Assembly (NCBI RefSeq): GCF_011378905.1 | Contig: NZ_WTPY01000004.1 | Coordinates: forward strand, 1-64,000 | Origin: Paraglaciecola sp. 20A4 | GTDB taxonomy: Bacteria > Pseudomonadota > Gammaproteobacteria > Enterobacterales > Alteromonadaceae | Length of the DNA: 64,000 nucleotides | Direction of reading: 5' to 3' | In this document: in pieces, positions 16,452 to 23,766 of the stretch | How the letters are laid out: each line of letters begins with the position of its first letter | Numbering within the stretch: position 1 is the stretch's first letter | Notes under the pieces: model-generated | Databases searched by the model: none | Told to the model about the DNA's origin: nothing | Seen by the model: only the letters and a program-made list of their open reading frames with translations | Program-made: the position numbers and the translations under genes

Positions 16452-17360
16452 ATGGATCAACTAAGAGCCATCCGTTACTTTTGTAAGGTAGCGGAAACAG
16501 GCAGTTTTACTCAAGCGGCCCTGTCGTTCCACGTTCCACCTTCATCGCTGTCTCGTCGAGTAGCGGATTTAGAACGCATTCTCGGCGCTAGCTTATTAAG
16601 GCGTTCGACCCGTGTAGTCAAATTAACTGAAATTGGTCACACCTATTACGCGCAAGTAAGTGACATTTTACGTCAACTAGAATCTAGTAATGACACCGTG
16701 CGTAGCTATCAAACTATCCCGACAGGGCAATTGAGAATCAGTGCAATGGTTGAATTTGGTGAGCCAATTTTATTTCCATTATTGGATGAGTTTAGTCAGC
16801 GTTATCCACAGATTATTCTCGATATACGACTGAGCGACGAATTAACAGCCCTCTCACGAGATGATGTGGATATAGCCATACGCGGAGGTTACGCTCCAAA
16901 TGAGAGAGTGGTAGCCATTAAATTGATGGCAAACGAATTTGTAGCAGTGGCAACGCAGCAATACCTGACACAAAACGGTATGCCGAAATCACCACTAGAT
17001 TTAAAACATCACAGTGGCTTGTACTACCGTACACCAAATGGCCCACTTCGCTGGACAAGCGAAATCAATGGGCAGTGGCAAGATGTATCAGCACCTCAGG
17101 TGGCTATTTCAAATAATGGTAAATGGTTGTTACGTAAAGTGCTTTCAGGGCAAGGCATTATGATGGCTCCAAAATGGTTGCTGAAAGATTACATCGGATC
17201 GGGTGAGTTAAAAGAGTTGACGTTAACCCCACAAATAAATATTACTTCTGGAAATGATTTAGGAATATATCTGCTGTATCAAAAACAACGTTATTTGGTA
17301 CCCAAAGTAAAAGCCGCTGTCGACTTCTTAGTTGCACGCATAAAAAATGCGCATTATTGA
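16452..17360 (+). CDS. LysR family transcriptional regulator
   Basis: A 302-residue LysR-type regulator of the CrgA/AaeR-like group. The N-terminal helix-turn-helix reads RYFCKVAETGSFTQAALSF followed by PPSSLSRRVADLE, and the effector domain runs from about residue 90. TGQLRISAMVEFGE marks the start of the effector domain. It is divergent from the oxidoreductase gene with a clear dyad between them. The gene ends 5 bp before the convergent CofD-like stop, leaving no room for a separate terminator. Confidence 0.92.
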   Translation: MDQLRAIRYFCKVAETGSFTQAALSFHVPPSSLSRRVADLERILGASLLRRSTRVVKLTEIGHTYYAQVSDILRQLESSNDTVRSYQTIPTGQLRISAMVEFGEPILFPLLDEFSQRYPQIILDIRLSDELTALSRDDVDIAIRGGYAPNERVVAIKLMANEFVAVATQQYLTQNGMPKSPLDLKHHSGLYYRTPNGPLRWTSEINGQWQDVSAPQVAISNNGKWLLRKVLSGQGIMMAPKWLLKDYIGSGELKELTLTPQINITSGNDLGIYLLYQKQRYLVPKVKAAVDFLVARIKNAHY

Positions 17361-17365
17361 AATCA

Positions 17366-18565
17366 TTAACCTGCAGATATTTCCAGTAATGCTTTGAGTA
17401 ATAATTCATCATTATAGAAAGGCGCACTGCGCATAGTAACCAAGTCACGTTGAATAACAGTAATCCCTAATTCTCTTAAGCGCTCAAACGGGATACCGCC
17501 AGGATAATATTTGTCATTGACGTCTAGTAAAATAGTGCTGATATATTGCGAAGCCGGCAAGGCCTGTTGGGTATTTTTGCGTAAATAGCTTAATAACGTT
17601 AATACGCAGTCTTCTAAGCTCATGCCTATTTGCTCAGGGTCATTTCCCAAGTTTGGAATATACACTTTTTGATTTGGATTTTTACCAACCGCATCACCAA
17701 CACCCACGGGTAAAAGGTTGGCCACAATACTCGTAAAAAAACTGCCAGGGGGATAACAAATAATATCGGCTTGCTCAATGTAGGCTCGATTAGTTGGTTG
17801 TAATAGACAATCAACGGCGCTTGGATTACTGGCTTTTTCGCACAAGTATAGCTTTGTGATCGCACTACTCAATGCAGGCGTTTCTTTAGCCGTTAATAAA
17901 TGCTGCCCAATGATTGTCTGACCATTTTGCAAATATGCTGCGATATGCAGGTTGTCTTCCACTATCGGCCTAACAACACCTTGAATATCGAGCATCTGAT
18001 GAAATAGTTCGATACCTGATTGTAATGAGCTTTTACCTAAGTGTTTGCTATCAATAAATAATAGATTTCCAATACACGCCCCCTCTAAATCAAAACCAAC
18101 AGGCAAAGACTGTAAAATTCTGCCTATTTCATGACAAAAAAGTTCCCTATGCTTTTGACTGAGTAAAGCCACGAGCGGATCGAGTCCATCGGCCATCGAT
18201 TGCAGATGGTCGCGAAGAGAATATTGTGAAACATTAGAACAAAGCCGATAACTCAGTAATCGAGCAATAATTTTTTGTTCGCTCGTTTGGTTGTGACTTA
18301 AGGCCAACAATCGATTGCGTAAATCTCCTACTGCAGGTAACGAAAAATGCTCACGGATCTTTGCTGAACTTCCTCCTGAGTCAAATGGGGTAACAAGATG
18401 AATAGAATTCTGCGTAGCCTTTAACAGCGGCTGACAAAAAGTGCGTAATGCACTGCCCCCACTAAAGAATAAAAGTTTTTTACCTCGCAGTGACTCGTGC
18501 CCTAACGCGTCTAGCTTCTGGAGCTGAGGCTGCATTTGTGATTGCGCATACGGTTTAACGCGCAT
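17366..18565 (-). CDS. CofD-like / YvcK-superfamily protein (GAK-type)
   Basis: A 399-residue protein of the CofD/YvcK (gluconeogenesis factor) superfamily. Key segments are FFSGGSALRTF (about 33-43), TPFDSGGSSAKIREHF (about 59-74) and LPAVGDLRNRL (about 76-86). The spelling 'FSGGSAL...ITPFDSGGSS' is closer, from memory, to the CofD-related proteins described with the 'GAK' gene sets than to ordinary YvcK. CofD itself transfers a phospholactyl group to F420 precursor; nothing here suggests F420 synthesis. The usual GAK partners (ATP-grasp, kinase-like and small proteins) are not adjacent, so this copy stands alone. The start at 18565 has a weak ribosome site; a later ATG at residue 11 is possible. 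Confidence 0.7.
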   Translation of the reverse strand: MRVKPYAQSQMQPQLQKLDALGHESLRGKKLLFFSGGSALRTFCQPLLKATQNSIHLVTPFDSGGSSAKIREHFSLPAVGDLRNRLLALSHNQTSEQKIIARLLSYRLCSNVSQYSLRDHLQSMADGLDPLVALLSQKHRELFCHEIGRILQSLPVGFDLEGACIGNLLFIDSKHLGKSSLQSGIELFHQMLDIQGVVRPIVEDNLHIAAYLQNGQTIIGQHLLTAKETPALSSAITKLYLCEKASNPSAVDCLLQPTNRAYIEQADIICYPPGSFFTSIVANLLPVGVGDAVGKNPNQKVYIPNLGNDPEQIGMSLEDCVLTLLSYLRKNTQQALPASQYISTILLDVNDKYYPGGIPFERLRELGITVIQRDLVTMRSAPFYNDELLLKALLEISAG

Positions 18566-18722
18566 TGATCTGCATACTCATATTGTATTATTACCCTGAA
18601 AAAATATTATTATTATAAGGGTTAGATTACACCTTCGTACAAAAAATCCAAGTAACAACGTATTTTCCAACGCTAGAGTGTTTTTATTTACCCAACTTTA
18701 TATCGTCAATAGATGAGAAAAT

Positions 18723-18968
18723 TCAGTCAGAAAAATTGACCAGTGTAAAATGAGGATTAGTCACAAGAGCATGCATGGTTTGAATTGTATCAAGGGTTAT
18801 AGAAATGTTGCCGTCGACGGTATCGATGAGAACGCACTCTTGGCGTAGTGCGTTATAACCTGTGTTTATGGCAACACCCGTTACGTATTGATCGTCTTTA
18901 AGCGTTAACGTAATAGGTAAATGATAAAGGCAGGCTATTTCAATATAATCTTGTTGTGCACATTTCAT
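18723..18968 (-). CDS. rof: Rho-binding antiterminator Rof (YaeO)
   Basis: An 81-residue protein of the Rof/YaeO family, which binds Rho factor and inhibits transcription termination. E. coli YaeO is 84 residues. Matching segments are QDYIEIACLYHLPITLTLKD and the later ISITLDTIQTMHAL. The start was moved to 18968 because a GAGG ribosome site lies 8 bp upstream and the N-terminus then fits the family; the longer frame adds 15 residues. It lies between the CofD-like gene and ffh, on the same strand as both, with a 130-bp gap to the ffh stop. Confidence 0.85.
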   Translation of the reverse strand: MKCAQQDYIEIACLYHLPITLTLKDDQYVTGVAINTGYNALRQECVLIDTVDGNISITLDTIQTMHALVTNPHFTLVNFSD

Positions 18969-19098
18969 GTCTTTAACCTCGATATAAGGTACGTTAAACC
19001 TTAGCGATATCAACTAACTTGATTCAATAATAAAGCAAAAAAATGACCCATTATAATGGGCCATCAAGAAAATTTTTACGCTCAAAAAAACATTATAT

Positions 19099-20475
19099 TT
19101 AGCGGGGTGGAAACATGCCACCCGGTCCGCCTGGGGGCATCATGCCTTTCATATTACGCATCATTTTTTTCATCCCGCCGCCTGACATTTTTTTCATCAT
19201 TTTCTGCATCTGCATAAACTGTTTTAATAAACGGTTTACATCTTGAATTTGCGTACCAGATCCCATGGCAATGCGGCGTTTTCGAGATCCTTTAATAGTA
19301 TCTGGCTTGCTTCGTTCTAGGGGCGTCATGGAATTAATGATAGCTTCCATTTGATTAAACGATTTGTCGTTCGCTTTATCCTTCACCTGAGCAGTCATAT
19401 TACCCATCCCCGGTAACTTATCCATCATGGACATCATTCCGCCCATGTTGCGCATCTGTTCTAACTGCTCTTTAAAATCCTGAAGGTCGAAGCCTTTACC
19501 TTTTTGTACTTTTTTGGCAAGTCGCTGAGCTTTGTCTTTATCAACTTTACGTTCAACTTCCTCGATAAGGCTTAAAACGTCGCCCATTCCTAGAATACGA
19601 GAGGCTACTCGTTCAGGGTGAAACGGTTCTAACGCATCAACCTTCTCTCCCATACCTAAGAACTTAATTGGTTTGCCAGTAATATGACGAACCGATAAAG
19701 CTGCCCCGCCGCGAGCATCACCATCAGTCTTGGTCAGAATAACACCGGTCAATGGCAAAGCTTCGTTAAATGCTTTTGCTGTATTAGCGGCATCTTGCCC
19801 TGTCATCGCATCCACAACAAACAGGGTTTCAACAGGCTTGATCGCCTTATGAAGGGCTTGAATTTCACCCATCATTTCAGAATCTATATGCAAACGACCC
19901 GCGGTATCCACTAACAACACATCAAAAAACTGCTTGCGAGCGTAATCAACAGCATTATTTACAATATCAATCGGTTTTTGTTCAATCGTCGATGGGAAAC
20001 ATTCCACACCGACTTCATCAGCCAGTGTTTCAAGCTGTTTAATAGCAGCAGGACGATAAACGTCAGCGCTGACAACCAACACTTTCTTTTTCTCGCGCTG
20101 GGTTAAATATAGCGCTAGCTTACCTACACTGGTGGTTTTACCTGCACCTTGTAAGCCAGCCATCAAGACGACCGCAGGTGGTTGAGCAGCCAGATTTAAG
20201 CCTTCATTGGCCTGTCCCATGACAGATTCCAACTCACCCTGTACAATTTTAATAAATACTTGGCCAGGATTTAGACTTTTCGATACTTCGGTGCCCACTG
20301 CACGATCTTTGACCTGAGTAATAAAACTTTTCACTACAGGTAACGCAACGTCAGCCTCGAGAAGCGCCATGCGTACTTCACGCAATGTATCTTTTATATT
20401 GTCTTCAGAGAGTCGGCCTCGGCCACTGATATCTTTGAGAGTTTTCCCTAAGCGTTCCGTTAAATTTTCAAACAT
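19099..20475 (-). CDS. ffh: signal recognition particle protein Ffh
   Basis: A 458-residue SRP GTPase that binds 4.5S RNA and signal sequences of nascent inner-membrane proteins. The N domain begins MFENLTERLGKTLKDISG. The G domain has GLQGAGKTT (P-loop), DTAGRLHID and TKTDGDARGG. The C-terminal M domain is methionine-rich (KKMMRNMKGMMPPGG near the end). Length matches E. coli Ffh (453). The start at 20475 was chosen to give the canonical N-terminus; an upstream start would add 12 residues. It is divergent from ypjD, as in many gammaproteobacteria. Confidence 0.98.
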   Translation of the reverse strand: MFENLTERLGKTLKDISGRGRLSEDNIKDTLREVRMALLEADVALPVVKSFITQVKDRAVGTEVSKSLNPGQVFIKIVQGELESVMGQANEGLNLAAQPPAVVLMAGLQGAGKTTSVGKLALYLTQREKKKVLVVSADVYRPAAIKQLETLADEVGVECFPSTIEQKPIDIVNNAVDYARKQFFDVLLVDTAGRLHIDSEMMGEIQALHKAIKPVETLFVVDAMTGQDAANTAKAFNEALPLTGVILTKTDGDARGGAALSVRHITGKPIKFLGMGEKVDALEPFHPERVASRILGMGDVLSLIEEVERKVDKDKAQRLAKKVQKGKGFDLQDFKEQLEQMRNMGGMMSMMDKLPGMGNMTAQVKDKANDKSFNQMEAIINSMTPLERSKPDTIKGSRKRRIAMGSGTQIQDVNRLLKQFMQMQKMMKKMSGGGMKKMMRNMKGMMPPGGPGGMFPPR

Positions 20476-20706
20476 AGCAAATCGATACGATATTAATTTT
20501 AGATAAATCAATTATACCTAAAATCAAAGCAGATAAGAACCAAAGCAGCACAACAAATAAAGTTAATGAGAATTATTGTTAAACACTAGGTATGACGCGG
20601 CAATATGGTTATACTCATTCGTCTTAAAGTGAGTGTTATCTGCATTTTTTGCCCTTCGACTCCGGTCGTGAAATCGCTCCAATCATATGTAAATCGAGGT
20701 TAGATC

Positions 20707-21495
20707 ATGTTGTTAGGCTTAGTCTGTTTTTGCCTATATGCTGGCGCCGCCGGCGTAATACTGTTGAAATTTTTCGACCATAAAGGTCCCAATCTAAAGT
20801 TGTCTTATGTGCTGGCGATTGTTGCTCTGGCGTTACATGCTTGGCTGTTAAATAATGATATTTTTGTCAGTTTAGGCGAAAATTTAAGTATGCTGAATGT
20901 GGCATCTCTAATTGGATGGTTGATTAGTTTAACCATGTTAATAGCTGCGTTCACCATGCCCAATACCATATTGTTGCCAGTGGTCTATTTATTTACTGGC
21001 GTTATTATACTTTTGGATTTATTTATTCCTGATGCACACATCATGCAGGTCGGCGTTCAACCCGAACTGATGATTCACATCGGCTTAGCACTATTTGCCT
21101 ACGCTTGTTTGGGGATCGCGTTGTTGTACGCTCTACAATTGGCTTACATCAATATGCGCTTAAAAGAAAAGAAGGCCTCGCTTCTGCATTCTTCTTTACC
21201 TCCTCTAATGATGGTTGAAGGCATACTGTTTAAATTACTGACCGTCGGAACAATACTGCTCACCTTGTCTTTAATAAGCGGTTTTGTATTTTTAGAAAAC
21301 ATGTTTGCCCAAGGTCAAGCGCACAAAACTATCTTATCAATTATGGCATGGTTAGTTTTTAGTGCTGAACTGATTGGACATTTCAGATTTGGCTGGAGGG
21401 GAAAACCGATTATTTTCGCCACAATATTAGGCTCTGTTTTACTGAGTTTGGCCTATTTTGGCAGTCGATTTGTAAAAGAAATAATTTTGAGCTAA
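20707..21495 (+). CDS. ypjD: YpjD/CcsA-type inner-membrane protein
   Basis: A 262-residue membrane protein with about eight hydrophobic helices, of the cytochrome c assembly (CcsA/CcmC-like) superfamily. E. coli YpjD has the same size and the same position, divergent from ffh and followed by the CorB-like gene. YpjD-type proteins have been linked to divalent-metal handling with CorB/CorC, but the biochemical role is unclear. Conserved His residues are visible in HIGLALFAYACLGIALLYAL and in AELIGHFRFGWRGK. The gap to the next gene is 104 bp. Confidence 0.9.
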   Translation: MLLGLVCFCLYAGAAGVILLKFFDHKGPNLKLSYVLAIVALALHAWLLNNDIFVSLGENLSMLNVASLIGWLISLTMLIAAFTMPNTILLPVVYLFTGVIILLDLFIPDAHIMQVGVQPELMIHIGLALFAYACLGIALLYALQLAYINMRLKEKKASLLHSSLPPLMMVEGILFKLLTVGTILLTLSLISGFVFLENMFAQGQAHKTILSIMAWLVFSAELIGHFRFGWRGKPIIFATILGSVLLSLAYFGSRFVKEIILS

Positions 21496-21599
21496 GCCTG
21501 TTTTTAGACTTCATGTATAGTAAAATAAGCCAACTTTGCTTGAAACATGGGTGATTTGCCCTTAAAGTTTCGCTTTAATAACCTTTAGGGATCCCATAG

Positions 21600-22889
21600 T
21601 TGGACGATATATCAACAAGTAGCTTATTTATTCTACTTGGTATTTTAGTATTACTTTCTGCTTATTTTTCTAGCTCTGAAACCAGCATGATGTCGATTAA
21701 CCGCTATCGCCTAAAACATTTAGGGAATGAAGGTAATAAAGGTGCACTGCGTGTTCAGAAGTTACTTGAGCGCCCAGACCGCCTTATCGGTCTTATCTTA
21801 ATTGGCAACAACCTGGTCAACATTGCAGCCTCAGCGGTTGCTACCGTTTTAGGGTTGCGGCTATATGGTGATATGGGTATTGCCATAGCAACAGTGATAT
21901 TGACCCTCGTTATACTAATTTTTTCTGAAGTGACCCCAAAAACTGTGGCAGCACTTTATCCAGAAAAAATTTCGTTTCCAGCTTCATTTTTGCTTCTCCC
22001 CATGCTCAAAGTACTTTATCCACTGGTATTCTTGGTTAATGGCATCACTAACTTTCTTCTGAAATTATTACGCATTAGTACTGAAGACAGTGCCAGTAGT
22101 AGCCTCAGTAGAGAAGAATTGCGCACCGTTGTACACGAAGCTGGTGCTATGATCCCCAAGAAGCACCAAGATATGTTGGTCGGCATTTTGGATTTAGAAA
22201 AAGTGACCGCAGAAGACATCATGGTGCCACGAAGCGAAATCGTTGCTATCGACATCAACCATGAATGGAAAGACATTCAGAAACAGCTAGTCAACTCTCA
22301 GCACACGCGTGTTTTACTTTATCGTGACAGCATTGATGATGCTGTTGGTTTTGTTCATGTACGTGATGCTCTACGTTTATTATCAAAAGACGAATTTACT
22401 AAAGCGAGCTTATTGCGTGCAGTAAGAGAGATTTACTTTACCCCTGAATCAACACCTTTACATACTTTGATGTATAAATTTCAAGCCGTAAAAGAGCGCA
22501 TCGGCCTAGTGGTTGACGAATATGGTGATATTCAAGGATTAGTGACATTAGAAGATATCCTAGAAGAAATCATCGGTGACTTTACGACCAGCATGGTACC
22601 TGATCACAGTAAAGAAGCGGATACTCAGCAAGATGGTAGCGTGCTCGTTGATGGTAGTGCGAACGTTCGTGAATTGAACAAAGAAATGGATTGGCAATTC
22701 CCTACTGAGGGGCCAAAAACACTTAATGGAATTATTTTGGAATACATTGAAGATATTCCAGAAGCAAACATCAGTTTGCGGTTAGCCGGTTACCCTCTTG
22801 AAATTATCGAAATGAAAGACAATATGGTTAAAACCGTACGTATTATGCCGCAACTTTATGCTGCACCAGAAAATAATAAATCTGATTAG
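21600..22889 (+). CDS. corB: CNNM/CorC-family protein (CorB-like, YfjD)
   Basis: A 429-residue protein: N-terminal membrane DUF21 domain (about 1-185), a CBS pair (about 200-325; MVPRSEIVAIDIN and YGDIQGLVTLEDILEEIIGDF) and a C-terminal CorC/HlyC domain (about 345-425). Such proteins act in Mg2+ or Co2+ efflux or homeostasis. The start appears to be TTG at 21600, with TAGGGATC upstream; no ATG with a ribosome site is nearby in this frame. Gene order ffh/ypjD/corB matches E. coli ffh-ypjD-yfjD. No terminator is evident downstream. Confidence 0.9.
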   Translation: MDDISTSSLFILLGILVLLSAYFSSSETSMMSINRYRLKHLGNEGNKGALRVQKLLERPDRLIGLILIGNNLVNIAASAVATVLGLRLYGDMGIAIATVILTLVILIFSEVTPKTVAALYPEKISFPASFLLLPMLKVLYPLVFLVNGITNFLLKLLRISTEDSASSSLSREELRTVVHEAGAMIPKKHQDMLVGILDLEKVTAEDIMVPRSEIVAIDINHEWKDIQKQLVNSQHTRVLLYRDSIDDAVGFVHVRDALRLLSKDEFTKASLLRAVREIYFTPESTPLHTLMYKFQAVKERIGLVVDEYGDIQGLVTLEDILEEIIGDFTTSMVPDHSKEADTQQDGSVLVDGSANVRELNKEMDWQFPTEGPKTLNGIILEYIEDIPEANISLRLAGYPLEIIEMKDNMVKTVRIMPQLYAAPENNKSD

Positions 22890-22926
22890 CAAAAATATGC
22901 GTCGTAGATTGGGAAGTTTACGGAAA

Positions 22927-23112
22927 TTAGGTAGGAAGATCTTTGACTTGTCGATTTTGACGAATTTTCGCCTTGGCCAACTCTACTTTTGCATTCAGAT
23001 TAGTCAGGCGATCAAAAATGCCCTGAAGCTCAGCATCGTGAGTCAGTTGCGCATTTGATACATGATGTTCTAAAACCTGCTGTAAATATGCAGGTAAACT
23101 TTTGACTGACAT
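22927..23112 (-). CDS. small protein of unknown function downstream of sixA
   Basis: A 61-residue frame with a good ribosome site (GAGAGGT, 7 bp before the ATG). It reads MSVKSLPAYLQQVLEHHV and is rich in charged and leucine residues, suggesting an alpha-helical, possibly coiled-coil protein. It lacks a signal peptide or membrane segment. It follows sixA by 72 bp on the same strand and likely shares its transcript. I do not recognise a family; the fit of start, composition and context is better than for a chance frame. Confidence 0.65.
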   Translation of the reverse strand: MSVKSLPAYLQQVLEHHVSNAQLTHDAELQGIFDRLTNLNAKVELAKAKIRQNRQVKDLPT

Positions 23113-23184
23113 GAATATGACCTCTCTCTCGAGTTATCGGCTGTCATACTCGGATCTAAAGTGAAAATTTCTATATCACCGTTT

Positions 23185-23658
23185 TTATAGTGGGTGATAA
23201 ACCTCCAGCACCCTCCCTGAATGAGTGGTGGGTTGATAATCGACAATAACAATACTCGATGTATCAAAAAATAATGAGTGTTGCTCGCCTATTAATTCAT
23301 CTAAAAAATAACTCACAAATGGCATATGGCTTACTAACAAAAGTGATTTTGACACTTCTTTTTCTTCTAATAAATAATCAATGTAATCATGGGTAAGCCA
23401 AATATTCCCTTCAGGAGTGATATCAGTTGACACCCTTTGCTGCATAATATCAATTTTTTGACTGACTATATCCATAGTCTGCCGAGCCCTTGTATAAGGA
23501 CTCACCATACCCAATTCTATTTTGTTGGCCTTATAATACTTGCTTAACCAAGTGCCAGCAGTCGCTGCTTGCTCTTGTCCAAATGAAGTCAACTCACGAG
23601 AGCGGTCGTCATATTTGAGCGGCTCTGCGTCACCATGACGCATGATAATAATATGCAT
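23185..23658 (-). CDS. sixA: phosphohistidine phosphatase SixA
   Basis: A 157-residue cytoplasmic histidine phosphatase. The active-site motif MRHGDAEP lies at residues 6-13, then TSFGQEQA, VSPYTRARQT and the second catalytic His in LLLVSHMPFVSYF. E. coli SixA (161 residues) dephosphorylates histidine on phosphotransfer proteins, including PTSNtr NPr. The gene is divergent from the M16 peptidase gene over 108 bp and followed by the small unknown gene. Confidence 0.92.
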   Translation of the reverse strand: MHIIIMRHGDAEPLKYDDRSRELTSFGQEQAATAGTWLSKYYKANKIELGMVSPYTRARQTMDIVSQKIDIMQQRVSTDITPEGNIWLTHDYIDYLLEEKEVSKSLLLVSHMPFVSYFLDELIGEQHSLFFDTSSIVIVDYQPTTHSGRVLEVYHPL

Positions 23659-23766
23659 AAATTACTGCTGAATGGTTAACAAACTTTGTTACGCTTAATA
23701 TAGCAAATAAATGTTTAAAAATCCGAGAGTTGAATTTTTTTACGTTATGCTGATTATGCGCGCTAT

